64,000 bases of DNA from Candidatus Sabulitectum sp. (lineage in GTDB: Bacteria; Fermentibacterota; Fermentibacteria; Fermentibacterales; JCC-6), in the NCBI GenBank assembly GCA_023145375.1, contig JAGLDY010000012.1, positions 171,861-235,860 of the forward strand. Reading direction: 5' to 3'. A model generated the notes under the pieces. The model saw nothing but the letters and a program-made list of their open reading frames with translations. It searched no databases and was not told the DNA's origin. The stretch's first letter is position 1; each line of letters begins with the position of its first letter. This document shows, one piece after another, positions 9,591-17,773 of this stretch. A program made the position numbers and the translations under genes.

Positions 9591-9619
9591 ATTCTATATA
9601 CCTGTACCTGCCCGGTCAA
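9591..9619 (-). promoter_or_regulatory. Promoter of the SpoU methylase gene, probably leaderless
   Basis: Minus-strand TTGACC (9619-9614) and TAGAAT (9596-9591) have a 17-bp spacer. The expected start point falls at 9583-9585, on or next to the A of the ATG at 9584, and there is no ribosome binding site. Confidence 0.6.
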
Positions 9620-9651
9620 TAAGCATATTGATCACACTATGGAACAGAGCA

Positions 9652-9680
9652 TTGACATGGGAAATGGCAGTGTTTAGATA
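9652..9680 (+). promoter_or_regulatory. Sigma70-type promoter for the duplicated-fold gene
   Basis: Perfect TTGACA (9652-9657), 17-bp spacer and TAGATA (9675-9680). Predicted start near 9687, giving a leader of about 53 nt before the ATG at 9740. Confidence 0.65.
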
Positions 9681-9739
9681 AAACACACAGGGCTTCGAAA
9701 TAACATTAACCGGTGATTTCACAGTCTGGAGTGAGTGTA

Positions 9740-10153
9740 ATGAATAAGGTTGTTGTGCATACCATCCAGGGTGAGGTATTCAAGGGATTCACCGGAGACT
9801 TCTCCAAGGATAAACCGGCTTTTCTGCTTTCCAGCGAGGACGGAGCCATCAGGGTCAATCAGAATATCAAGCTGGAAAATCTGAAGGCCATTTTTTTCGT
9901 CAAAACATTCGATGGTGACTTTCTTCACAAGACAATGCACTATTTCAAAAGTGATGATGCGTACGGAAAAAAAGTGCTTGTTACTTTTAAAGACGGAGAA
10001 AAGTTCTACGGCAGGGTAGAAGCAATGCATTCTGATCCTGAGGATACCGGCTTTTTCATATTCCCTCTGGATACCAGTTCCAACACCATTAGAGCATTTG
10101 TGATCAACGGTTTTGTTAAAAGTGTTCAGTCTATGGATCTTGAACCAGATTAA
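9740..10153 (+). CDS. Unknown protein with duplicated small beta fold
   Basis: Protein of 137 residues that I cannot assign to a named family with confidence. It looks like two copies of a ~50-residue unit: residues ~3-55 (VVHTIQGEVFKGFTGDF... through LENLKAIFFVK) and ~75-130 (VLVTFKDGEKFYGRVEAM... through FVINGFVKSVQ). Both have the pattern V-x-T-x-x-G-E-x-F-x-G followed by a strand ending in I/V-K-A/S-I/V, reminiscent of Sm-like or PilZ-adjacent barrels. No signal peptide or TM. ATG 9740 has TGGAG 8 bp upstream and its own strong promoter. Its 3' end overlaps sfsA by 23 bp. Confidence 0.6.
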   Translation: MNKVVVHTIQGEVFKGFTGDFSKDKPAFLLSSEDGAIRVNQNIKLENLKAIFFVKTFDGDFLHKTMHYFKSDDAYGKKVLVTFKDGEKFYGRVEAMHSDPEDTGFFIFPLDTSSNTIRAFVINGFVKSVQSMDLEPD

Positions 10154-10853
10154 GCAATCCGGAATACCTTACCATGGCCCCGTCAAAACTAAGCTGTACA
10201 GGATATACTTCAACTCCTGCTGCTACTGCTCTACCCAGCGCTTCAGCAAATTTGGGATCTGTGATCCGATTGGGAGAGAAACATTCCACATCTCTTACAA
10301 AAACAAGAAATACAACAGCGGTTCTTAAGCCACGCAGTGCCATTTCCGTAAGCTCTGTCAAATGCTTTACCCCTCTTACGGTGGGAGCATCCGGGAAGAG
10401 AGCCTTACGCCCGATCTTCAAAGTACACCCCTTTACCTCCACCCAGGTATCACCATTCAACAGGAAATCAAACCTGCTCTTTCCTGACGGGGACCCCACT
10501 TCTGCCTGAAGCGTTACAGCAATGCCCAGGGGAGAGTGGCGCGAAGAAAACAGCGAAGAAGAGATCTTTCTGTGAAAAGCGGTGTTCACAAGGATCCAGC
10601 CGGTGGGGTCTTTCGCCCCTGCCAGTGACCACTTTGTTTTCCTTACACTGCCTGGACGAGCTGGAATTATCAGGAGGTCATTCCCCGGGTAAAGAAGCTC
10701 CTTTAATCTGCCCGGGTCCGGCACATGAACTTCTACTGATCCTCCCCAGGAAAACGTGGCTACAAGCAGAAACCGGTTCGGCCTGGAAACAAAAACCGCA
10801 GGCACACAACCTTCAATTGAGAACAGCTGGTCAGAACCATTATCACAGTTCAA
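10131..10853 (-). CDS. sfsA: SfsA-family protein
   Basis: Homologue of SfsA (sugar fermentation stimulation protein), 240 residues. Conserved elements include the N-terminal VHVPDPGRLKELL block, SRFDFLL and WVEVKGCTL, which match the PD-(D/E)xK nuclease-like core, then LFPDAPTVRGVKHLTEL. E. coli SfsA binds DNA non-specifically; its biochemical function is unsettled. The start is TTG at 10853, supported by AGGAG 6 bp upstream. It converges on and overlaps the duplicated-fold gene. Confidence 0.88.
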   Translation of the reverse strand: MNCDNGSDQLFSIEGCVPAVFVSRPNRFLLVATFSWGGSVEVHVPDPGRLKELLYPGNDLLIIPARPGSVRKTKWSLAGAKDPTGWILVNTAFHRKISSSLFSSRHSPLGIAVTLQAEVGSPSGKSRFDFLLNGDTWVEVKGCTLKIGRKALFPDAPTVRGVKHLTELTEMALRGLRTAVVFLVFVRDVECFSPNRITDPKFAEALGRAVAAGVEVYPVQLSFDGAMVRYSGLLNLVQDP

Positions 10854-10931
10854 GAGATACTCCTAAGTAGCTGATTTCACTATTCTTACACAAATACTTC
10901 ACATAATGGAATATAGAAAATCAGAGAGGTA

Positions 10932-10973
10932 GAGGCAATCTATATGACACAGTATCTACTTGAGAATTGCCTC
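10932..10973. repeat. 8-bp inverted repeat upstream of the ComEC-like gene
   Basis: GAGGCAAT (10932-10939) and its exact complement ATTGCCTC (10966-10973) are separated by 26 bp in the divergent region between sfsA and the ComEC-like gene. It could be a regulator site or an mRNA hairpin. A TTGAGA/TAGAAT pair at 10960-10986 overlaps the right arm, but its 15-bp spacer is short. The rest of the 178-bp region shows nothing recognisable. Confidence 0.35.
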
Positions 10974-11031
10974 AATAGAGTAGAATATCAAGCTGCTTGG
11001 AAAACAGGCTCTTTTCGCGGTTACTCTCTGT

Positions 11032-12183
11032 ATGGAACTTTCAACAAAAACGATTACAGCTCTTTTTATTGCGCTGGTTGTTCTTTTGATCACCAGAGGG
11101 GAATACCATAATTATGAAGGGACCTCCCATGGCGTCTGGCGGGGCGAACTCACCACTGTGACCGCGCGGGGAGGAATGCTTTCCACTACAGATGGTAATT
11201 TCTGGGTATCGGATGGATCTCTGTGCAGACATTCCCTCAAGGGTGACTCCATGATAGTGTTAGGCCACAGAAGGGGAATGTTCGTATCTCCTTTCAGCAC
11301 AAGGCTCAAACTCTCTGCTTCCCCCTTCGCATCTCTCCGCAGACTGTACAGGGAAAGGCTTGTTGAAACGATAACCCATCGGTCAGCCCGCGGCCTTACA
11401 GGAGGACTTCTCATGGGCCTCAGGGGAATGATACCCTGTTCCACGGCTGATGCATTCAAGCGGTCAGGAACGGCTCACCTGCTGGCTCTTTCCGGGCTTC
11501 ATACAGGTATTGTGGCGCTGGTGTTACTCTTTCTATCCAGATTGCTCATGGGTAAAGGGATATTGTCAGGTTGGCTGGTGGTTCTGGGTATAGCTCTTTT
11601 TGTAACCCTGTCAGGAGGAAGGGCATCCACTGTGAGGGCAGGCATAATGGCATCTTTTGCCGTGTTGTGGATGACTCACCGAGGGGGGAAGCTTCATCTG
11701 CTTTCAGTGTGGTGGACAGCCCTGCTTCTCTCACTGATCTTTCTCCCGGGTACCCTGGAGGACAGGGGTGCTCAAATGTCATACGGAGCAGTTCTTTCAC
11801 TGATACTCTTAGGAAAGAACCTGAAGGGAAAGCATTCTGCTCTTATTTCGCCTTTTTATGCAGGGGTCGTTGTTACCGTTTCTCTGGCTCCACTTATGAG
11901 CTCTGTTTACGGCGGGTTTTCATACCTGGGCCCCGTTGCCACGGTTATCTCACTGCCATTCATGCTTGCCATGATGGCCATTGGTCTGCTTGCATCTCTA
12001 GGGGTTAACCAGCTGAATATTCTGCTTGAGATCATCTCCAGTGTATGGGTAACCATTCTTCAGGCTTTCAACCACTCTCCAGTGAGTTTACCCGGTACAG
12101 TTCTCTACCCGCTCTGGGGAATCCTTGTTCTGGGTTTAAGGGTCTTTTCCAGGTGGAACCGGTTTAACCGGAGATTCAGATAG
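11032..12183 (+). CDS. ComEC/Rec2-type DNA channel, competence domain only
   Basis: Polytopic membrane protein with the Competence domain of ComEC/Rec2, which passes single-stranded DNA across the inner membrane. Visible: a first TM (about 8-22), a short soluble segment, then the signature region GLLMGLRG...FKRSGTAHLLALSGLHTG (residues ~125-160), the GGRASTVRAGIMAS block and several more helices. At 383 residues it stops after the channel domain; the C-terminal metallo-beta-lactamase-like domain of full-length ComEC is absent. The 3' end overlaps the next convergent gene by 8 bp. Confidence 0.82.
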   Translation: MELSTKTITALFIALVVLLITRGEYHNYEGTSHGVWRGELTTVTARGGMLSTTDGNFWVSDGSLCRHSLKGDSMIVLGHRRGMFVSPFSTRLKLSASPFASLRRLYRERLVETITHRSARGLTGGLLMGLRGMIPCSTADAFKRSGTAHLLALSGLHTGIVALVLLFLSRLLMGKGILSGWLVVLGIALFVTLSGGRASTVRAGIMASFAVLWMTHRGGKLHLLSVWWTALLLSLIFLPGTLEDRGAQMSYGAVLSLILLGKNLKGKHSALISPFYAGVVVTVSLAPLMSSVYGGFSYLGPVATVISLPFMLAMMAIGLLASLGVNQLNILLEIISSVWVTILQAFNHSPVSLPGTVLYPLWGILVLGLRVFSRWNRFNRRFR

Positions 12184-13057
12184 AAGTAGTATCCGCCGGA
12201 ATAATAGAATCGATCTCTACTGAAACCGAGTCTTCCTCCATCACCTGAGAAGGCTCCGGAGCAAGGAAAGGATCAACGGCAATGGTGTCAGGAGGGGATA
12301 CAGTCACCTCAAGAGAGTCTTCGTTAATTATCTCGATCTCTTCAGAGTCTTCAACCTCAGGCTCTGGAAACGAGGCAGAAGCCTCCTCATCTCTGATGAA
12401 CTTGATAAAAATAGATCCGGAATTGTCCAGCGCGCCCTCAAGATCGTCCAGACCCACGGCTTCGAACTCCGCACCCAGGGGAAGATCAATACTCATTGTA
12501 TCACCTGGAAAGAGGGGCCATGCATCTCTGACACTACCGGGAAAATGTCCTATCAGAACAGTGAGTCCATCGTAGTTGGACAGGTTGTCCTCCTCAACAA
12601 TGATGGTGTAGCTGCCAGCCGGAAGAGAAAGAGATCTGGATCTCTCCAGAATAGCCAGATGATAAGCGCTGGACACTGTTATAGTGGGAGTAACTTCCAG
12701 GATGACAGGAAGGAATCTTACTGAATCCGTAGCAGTAGGGGTTACAACAACCACAGTAACACTGTCCAGGTAGCCTGGAGAGGCCTGCCATGTGACACTT
12801 CTTCCAAACCCTTCAGAGGAATCAGTACCAGTGAACCTGCCGGAACTGCAGGTCCAGACAGCCTGGGCTCCATCCGGAAGAATTGTGGAGAGATAGGCTG
12901 TTCCGTCGCCGGAAGGGTCTATGGATGCCAGTATCTGCACAGGATCGTTCAACTGTCCAAGGCTTTCCCTGACCAGATAGGTCAGTAGAAGAGCCACTGG
13001 AAGAAGAACGGGCAGTAATAAAGGGAACAGCTGTTTGATCTTTCCTTTTCTTGCCAT
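12176..13057 (-). CDS. Membrane-anchored hypothetical protein with acidic tail
   Basis: Not recognised. 293 residues: a basic N-terminus (MARKGKIKQ) and one TM helix (about 11-27), then a beta-rich region rich in Thr, Val and Ser with two immunoglobulin-like stretches, one ending in SYTIIVEEDNL, and a very acidic Pro/Ser/Glu tail from about residue 225. The topology suggests an inner-membrane anchor with a periplasmic domain. ATG 13057 has no clear Shine-Dalgarno; TATATT lies 9 bp upstream. It is divergent from the M42 peptidase gene. Confidence 0.55.
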   Translation of the reverse strand: MARKGKIKQLFPLLLPVLLPVALLLTYLVRESLGQLNDPVQILASIDPSGDGTAYLSTILPDGAQAVWTCSSGRFTGTDSSEGFGRSVTWQASPGYLDSVTVVVVTPTATDSVRFLPVILEVTPTITVSSAYHLAILERSRSLSLPAGSYTIIVEEDNLSNYDGLTVLIGHFPGSVRDAWPLFPGDTMSIDLPLGAEFEAVGLDDLEGALDNSGSIFIKFIRDEEASASFPEPEVEDSEEIEIINEDSLEVTVSPPDTIAVDPFLAPEPSQVMEEDSVSVEIDSIIPADTTSI

Positions 13058-13099
13058 AGTATCGTGAATATAGTTGGTGAAACCAAAGAAGGGAAATTT

Positions 13100-14122
13100 A
13101 TGCGGAACACTATGGAGTTTCTTTTGCAGCTTCTGGGAACAAAAAGCGTCACAGGTAATACAGAAATTGCAGCAGGCATTGTAAAAGCCAGAATGGAGTC
13201 ACTTGGGCTTCATGTCAAATCCACCAGAAAAGGCTCTGTCGTCGCAACGATGAAAGGCAGTACGGATGATTCGGTGGTGATCAGTGCCCATATTGACACA
13301 CTGGGAGCTGTTGTTTCCCGTATCACCTCTAACGGAACCCTTAAGTATCACTGCGTTGGAGGTTTCACAGCTGGCAGCATAGAAGGTGAGTATTGTGAGG
13401 TTGAAACATTCAAGGGAAGCTATATCTCTGGAACAATTCTCTTCTCAAAGACCTCTGTACACGCCCACGGAAGAGAAAAAAGCAGCGCAAAAAGAAGTCA
13501 TGATGAAATGTACATAAGACTTGATGACACTGCAGACTCGGCAGATGCAGTAAAGGAACTGGGTATCAGTGTTGGGAATTTCATTCATTTTGAGCCAAGG
13601 GCTCAGCATATGGCCAACGGATATGTAAAAAGTCGTCACCTGGATGACAAGGCCGGTGTTGCTGTGCTCGTGGACGTCGCCAAGAATCTGGTTAAGCGTA
13701 ACATCAAACCTGTCAGGACTGTACACTTCCTCTTCACTGTCCACGAAGAGGTTGGCCACGGTGCTGCAGGATGGCTTCCTGATAATGTCTCGGATTTCCT
13801 TGCAGTGGATATGGGGGTCTGCGGAGCGAATCAGACTTCTGATGAAAGGAAGGTAACTGTCTGCGCAGCTGATAGTTCAGGTCCTTATAATTATGAACTG
13901 ACCAGGCACCTTGTCCGCCTTTCCCAGGCCAACAACATTCCTTTTGTGGTGGATACATTCCCATTCTACGGTTCAGATGCAGGGGCAGCCATGAGAATGG
14001 GTCTTGATGCCAGACATGCCCTGGTGGGACCGGGAGTGGATACTTCCCATGCCATCGAAAGAACTCACGAAGAAGGGATCAAGGCCACTATCGACCTTGT
14101 TACGTTGTTTGCTATGGAGTAA
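13100..14122 (+). CDS. M42-family metallopeptidase
   Basis: Cytosolic di-zinc aminopeptidase of the M42 (PepA/FrvX-like) family, usually a large tetrahedral peptide-trimming complex. Metal and catalytic motifs are SAHIDTLG (first His-x-Asp), RHLDDKAGVA (bridging Asp), FTVHEEVGHG (catalytic Glu pair) and the C-terminal GVDTSHAIERTH (last His ligand). I chose ATG 13100, preceded by AGAAGGGA, over ATG 13064, which lies 6 bp from the divergent gene. About 340 residues is the usual length. Its 3' end overlaps gmhB by 11 bp. Confidence 0.9.
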   Translation: MRNTMEFLLQLLGTKSVTGNTEIAAGIVKARMESLGLHVKSTRKGSVVATMKGSTDDSVVISAHIDTLGAVVSRITSNGTLKYHCVGGFTAGSIEGEYCEVETFKGSYISGTILFSKTSVHAHGREKSSAKRSHDEMYIRLDDTADSADAVKELGISVGNFIHFEPRAQHMANGYVKSRHLDDKAGVAVLVDVAKNLVKRNIKPVRTVHFLFTVHEEVGHGAAGWLPDNVSDFLAVDMGVCGANQTSDERKVTVCAADSSGPYNYELTRHLVRLSQANNIPFVVDTFPFYGSDAGAAMRMGLDARHALVGPGVDTSHAIERTHEEGIKATIDLVTLFAME

Positions 14123-14675
14123 CAGCAGAGGAAATGATAATATCCGCAGCGGTGACCAGCGAATCTGTGATATAGTCGGGCATTGTCAGTTTTCCAGTCT
14201 TTATTATCTCCAGTTGAGCAACACCTCTACCGGAAAGAACAAGAATCGTCGTAAGACCGGATCTTCTGCCAAGCTCCATGTCGCTGTGCGCATCTCCCAC
14301 CATCCATCCGCCCCGGGGAAGATCGTAGTCAATTCTCGCGCGGTCTATCATTCCGGTCTCAGGTTTTCTGCAGCTGCACTTGTCCTCCGGCTGGTGAGGG
14401 CAATACATAACTGGAACAGGAAAAACTCCAGCTGCTCCAAGTGCGCTTAACATCACTTTGTGGATACCCCGAACGGCCTCTTCGCTGTAGTAGCCTCTGC
14501 CGATCCCAGACTGGTTGGTGACGACAATTATCTGGTGACCCGCCCTGTGCAGCGCGGCCATTGAAGAGATCGCCCCTGGAACAGGCACCCACTCGAAGGG
14601 CGTCTTGACATAGTCGTCTCTGTTGGCATTTATTACACCATCACGGTCCAGGAAAACAGGCAGTTTTACAGTCAC
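14112..14675 (-). CDS. gmhB: D,D-heptose 1,7-bisphosphate phosphatase (GmhB-like HAD)
   Basis: HAD phosphatase of the GmhB/HisB-N group, removing the C7 phosphate of heptose bisphosphate in ADP-heptose synthesis. The nucleophile motif is FLDRDGVIN, motif II VVTNQSGIGRG and motif IV GDAHSDMELG. The zinc-binding loop CPHQPEDKCSCRKP, diagnostic for this group, is intact. 187 residues is the normal length. GTG start in a GTGA overlap with the upstream epimerase, so the two are co-transcribed. Histidinol phosphatase is the main alternative. Confidence 0.85.
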   Translation of the reverse strand: MTVKLPVFLDRDGVINANRDDYVKTPFEWVPVPGAISSMAALHRAGHQIIVVTNQSGIGRGYYSEEAVRGIHKVMLSALGAAGVFPVPVMYCPHQPEDKCSCRKPETGMIDRARIDYDLPRGGWMVGDAHSDMELGRRSGLTTILVLSGRGVAQLEIIKTGKLTMPDYITDSLVTAADIIISSAVTP

Positions 14676-15610
14676 TGCGAAAGCTTGTTCCTGTGATATT
14701 CCACAAGGTCCTTAAGTCCGTTCTCAAACTGGATCTCCGCCTTCCATCCAAGAAACGAGTTTGCTTTTGAGGGGTCCAGAGCAACCTTCTGGATCTCTTC
14801 GGGAAGGGCAGGGCCATAAGAAGGTTTAAGATCTGTATCTGTATAACCCCTTATGATCCTGTCCAGTTCTTCCACGGAGTTACCAACACCCCAGCCAATG
14901 TTAAATATTTCCCCTTCGATCTCAGACCTGCTGAGATCCATCGCAGCCAGGTTGGCTCTGGCAATATCCTTCACATGAACGTAGTCACGAAGCTGCTGTC
15001 CATCACCGTTGATAACCGGGGCATCACCGTTAAGGTACTTCACGGTAAAAATGGCCGTTACACCAGCTTCTCCAAACGGGTTCTGTCTTGGACCGTAAAC
15101 ATTGGGATATCTGAGTACCACATACCCAAGATCGTAGAGATACCTGTAAAGAAAGAGATAGTGCTCAACTGTATGTTTGCTGATCCCGTAGTGGCAGATG
15201 GGGTTTATCGGGTGATCTTCCCGAACTGGAATGTATCGGGGTTCTCCATAGACAGCTCCTCCCGTGGAAGCATACACAACCCTCTTGACCCTGCCCTTAA
15301 CGGCAGCCTCCAGGATGTTGAGAGTGCCCTTTATGTTAACATCAGCGTCAAACCGGGGCTCCCGGACTGATCTTCGCACATCCATCTGGGCGGCGTGATG
15401 GCAGAGAATGTCATAACCACCATTCTCTATCAGCTCCGCTGCCTCAGGGGTCCTTATGTCAAGCTCGTGAAGTGTGATGTTTTCTCCCACGTTCTCCCGG
15501 AAGCCCGTGGAAAGGTCATCCAGTACATGTACATCATGTCCCGCCTCTTTAAGAGTGTCCGCTATGTTGGACCCTATAAAACCAGCTCCACCTGTGATTA
15601 GGATCTTCAA
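14672..15610 (-). CDS. NAD-dependent sugar epimerase (GalE-like)
   Basis: Short-chain extended dehydrogenase/epimerase acting on nucleotide sugars. It has the NAD-binding motif TGGAGFIGSN at residues 6-15, the Asp-Asp-Leu-Ser-Thr-Gly segment after beta-2, and the catalytic Y-x3-K as HYGISKHTVEHY. UDP-glucose 4-epimerase or UDP-glucuronate epimerase activity is plausible; ADP-heptose epimerase is conceivable given gmhB downstream. Start TTG at 15610 with GGAGG 7 bp upstream. It leads a two-gene minus-strand operon. Confidence 0.85.
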   Translation of the reverse strand: MKILITGGAGFIGSNIADTLKEAGHDVHVLDDLSTGFRENVGENITLHELDIRTPEAAELIENGGYDILCHHAAQMDVRRSVREPRFDADVNIKGTLNILEAAVKGRVKRVVYASTGGAVYGEPRYIPVREDHPINPICHYGISKHTVEHYLFLYRYLYDLGYVVLRYPNVYGPRQNPFGEAGVTAIFTVKYLNGDAPVINGDGQQLRDYVHVKDIARANLAAMDLSRSEIEGEIFNIGWGVGNSVEELDRIIRGYTDTDLKPSYGPALPEEIQKVALDPSKANSFLGWKAEIQFENGLKDLVEYHRNKLSQ

Positions 15611-15693
15611 TTATCAACCTCCGTTATAAATTCAGGCAACTGTAATAGATTTCAGAAATATACCAAAGATAGACCTTTCATGTTCCACGGTTT

Positions 15694-15723
15694 TATAATC
15701 ACCTGTACGGACAAACAAGGAGG
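15694..15723 (+). promoter_or_regulatory. Candidate -10 and strong ribosome binding site before ddl
   Basis: TATAAT at 15694-15699 is preceded by only a weak -35 (TAGACC at 15670-15675). A perfect AAGGAGG at 15717-15723 lies 5 bp before the ddl ATG. This is likely the start of the ddl-to-glycosyltransferase gene set. Confidence 0.4.
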
Positions 15724-15728
15724 TTCGC

Positions 15729-16745
15729 ATGAGAGTTCTGGTTCTGTCAGGCGGGAGATCCGCTGAAAGAGAGATAAGTCTTTTGTCCGCCAAATGGGTT
15801 TCAGCAGAGCTAAAACTTGCAGGACACCATGTTACCGAGGTTATCATAGAACAGGATGGATGCTGGATGCTTAAAGGCTCTCCCCGAAAACTCTCCTTTG
15901 AAACAGGTCCAGTACCATGGAAGCTGTCCTCTGAAGAAAAGACTGTTCCCTTCGATGTGGTTTTCCCTGTGCTTCATGGCTCTTACGGTGAAGATGGAAC
16001 AGTACAGGGGCTCTGTGCCACAGCCGGGTGGCCCTGCGCAGGAACGCCTGTTATGGGCTCCGCCGTGGCCATGGAAAAACACACACTTAAGAAACTTGCC
16101 ATCAATGCTTCCATTCCAGTAGTGCCCTGGGTTTTTCTTGATGAAAATCAGAGCAGTTCCCTTGAGTCTCTCAAGGAAGAGATAGCCTCTCTGGGATTTC
16201 CACTGTTCGTCAAACCCTCAAGACTTGGTTCAAGCGTTGGTATCTCCAAAGTGAACAGCATAGATGAACTTAAGGCTGCAATAGAGAATGCTGTGAACTA
16301 TGACTCACTGGTCCTTGTCGAAAAAGCAGTTGATTCACCAAGGGAAATTGAGGTGAGTGTCATCGGCAACGGTTTGCAGGTCTTCAGCTCCGTACCCGGC
16401 GAAGTGCTTCCCGGCAGGGAATGGTACGACTACACGGCAAAATACAACTGCGGTGATTCGGAACTGGACATTCCAGCAAGTCTCTCCGCTTCTCGCAGCG
16501 AAAACATTAGGATGATGGCTGAAAAGGCTTTCCAGCTCCTCGGTGGACGGGGATTTGCCAGGGTCGACTTTCTCATCAACTCTCAGGGGATCTGGCTCAA
16601 TGAGATAAACACCATACCCGGTTTTACCAGTATCAGCATGTTTCCCAAGCTATGGGCTGCAACTGGGATGGATTCCGGTAAATTGCTGAATTTTATCCTC
16701 GAGGAAGCAGTTTCCAGGATAGAACACGGTCTGGGAGTAAAATGA
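15729..16745 (+). CDS. ddl: D-alanine--D-alanine ligase
   Basis: ATP-grasp ligase making the D-Ala-D-Ala of peptidoglycan precursors. It shows the N-terminal LSGGRSAEREISLLSA, VFPVLHGSYGEDGTVQG, the ATP-grasp lysine block LFVKPSRLGSSVGISK, EIEVSVIGN and the C-terminal LNEINTIPGFTSISMFPKLW. 338 residues is typical. It heads a run of co-directional genes with overlapping ends, starting with an ATGA overlap to the threonine aldolase gene. Confidence 0.97.
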   Translation: MRVLVLSGGRSAEREISLLSAKWVSAELKLAGHHVTEVIIEQDGCWMLKGSPRKLSFETGPVPWKLSSEEKTVPFDVVFPVLHGSYGEDGTVQGLCATAGWPCAGTPVMGSAVAMEKHTLKKLAINASIPVVPWVFLDENQSSSLESLKEEIASLGFPLFVKPSRLGSSVGISKVNSIDELKAAIENAVNYDSLVLVEKAVDSPREIEVSVIGNGLQVFSSVPGEVLPGREWYDYTAKYNCGDSELDIPASLSASRSENIRMMAEKAFQLLGGRGFARVDFLINSQGIWLNEINTIPGFTSISMFPKLWAATGMDSGKLLNFILEEAVSRIEHGLGVK

Positions 16746-17773
16746 ATTGTGACCTTGAACTGAGAAGCGACACTTTTTCCACACCTTGCTCAGGGATGAG
16801 AAAAGCCATAGCTGAGGCCATGGTTGGTGACGATGTATTCGGGGAAGACCCCACGATCAATTCTCTTGAGGAGCGCGTGGCTGGATTGCTGGGAAAAGAT
16901 GCAGGTTTATTCGTACCATCCGGCACTATGGGTAACGGCCTTGCCATACGAACCCTGGCTTCTCCAGGAGAAAGAATACTCTGCGGAACAAATAGTCATC
17001 TCTACAATTTCGAGGGGGATCAGTTCGCCTTGAACTGCGGCCTGCAGATGCACCGCATGGATGAAACTGCAAACGGCATGATCCCCTTTGAAAGTATACA
17101 ACACTCCCTGGATGTTCAGGAGAATATCCACCGCGCTCCAGTTACAGTTCTTGCCCTGGAGAACACTCACAATCTTCTTGGTGGAAGAATACTTCCCGGG
17201 GAAAAGGTGGTCGAAGCCTGCGCATTCGCCCACTCCAGAGGGGTTAAAACATACCTTGACGGTGCCCGGTTGTGGCACGCCCATGCTGCAACAGGAATAG
17301 CTTTATCAAAACTCGCTGAGCCATTCGATATGGTCTCCGTCTGTTTTTCGAAAGCCCTGGGGGCGCCTGTAGGATCCATGGTTCTTGGTCCCGGCGATCT
17401 TGTTGAAAAAGCACGGTGGTTCAGAAAGAGAATGGGCGGGGGTATGAGACAGGCCGGGATACTTGGAGGCGCCTGTCATTACGCTCTGGACAACAACCTC
17501 CCAAGATTACAGGTCACCTGCGGCTACGCGAGAAAACTGGCGAAGGCTTTCAAATCAACAGGCAGTTTTGAGGTTGACATTAACGCTATTGACACCAACA
17601 TTGTCTTTTTGAGAACGGAACCAGGGAAAGCAGCAGATCTTGTTTTCGACCTTATGACCATGGGCATTTCAGTTCTTGCGCTGGATGCCAGTTCGGTACG
17701 CTTTGTAACGCATCTATCGCTGGACCCTCAGTGTGTTGATGAAGCAGTAAATAGAATAGCAAAGGAGTTTTAG
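16742..17773 (+). CDS. ltaE: Low-specificity L-threonine aldolase
   Basis: Fold-type I PLP enzyme cleaving L-threonine or allo-threonine to glycine and acetaldehyde. It has the family N-terminus LRSDTFSTP, GDDVFGEDP, the PSGTMGN segment and the PLP lysine in CFSKALGAPVGS. 343 residues, ATGA overlap with ddl. Its place between ddl and lipid A genes is not explained by glycine supply alone, but the sequence is a clear threonine aldolase and not a DegT-type aminotransferase. Confidence 0.92.
   Translation: MNCDLELRSDTFSTPCSGMRKAIAEAMVGDDVFGEDPTINSLEERVAGLLGKDAGLFVPSGTMGNGLAIRTLASPGERILCGTNSHLYNFEGDQFALNCGLQMHRMDETANGMIPFESIQHSLDVQENIHRAPVTVLALENTHNLLGGRILPGEKVVEACAFAHSRGVKTYLDGARLWHAHAATGIALSKLAEPFDMVSVCFSKALGAPVGSMVLGPGDLVEKARWFRKRMGGGMRQAGILGGACHYALDNNLPRLQVTCGYARKLAKAFKSTGSFEVDINAIDTNIVFLRTEPGKAADLVFDLMTMGISVLALDASSVRFVTHLSLDPQCVDEAVNRIAKEF

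Noticed and set aside
13064-13099. Upstream ATG of the M42 peptidase as start
   Set aside because: It lies 6 bp from the divergent start and lacks an RBS, whereas ATG 13100 has AGAAGGGA and begins at the family's usual N-terminus.
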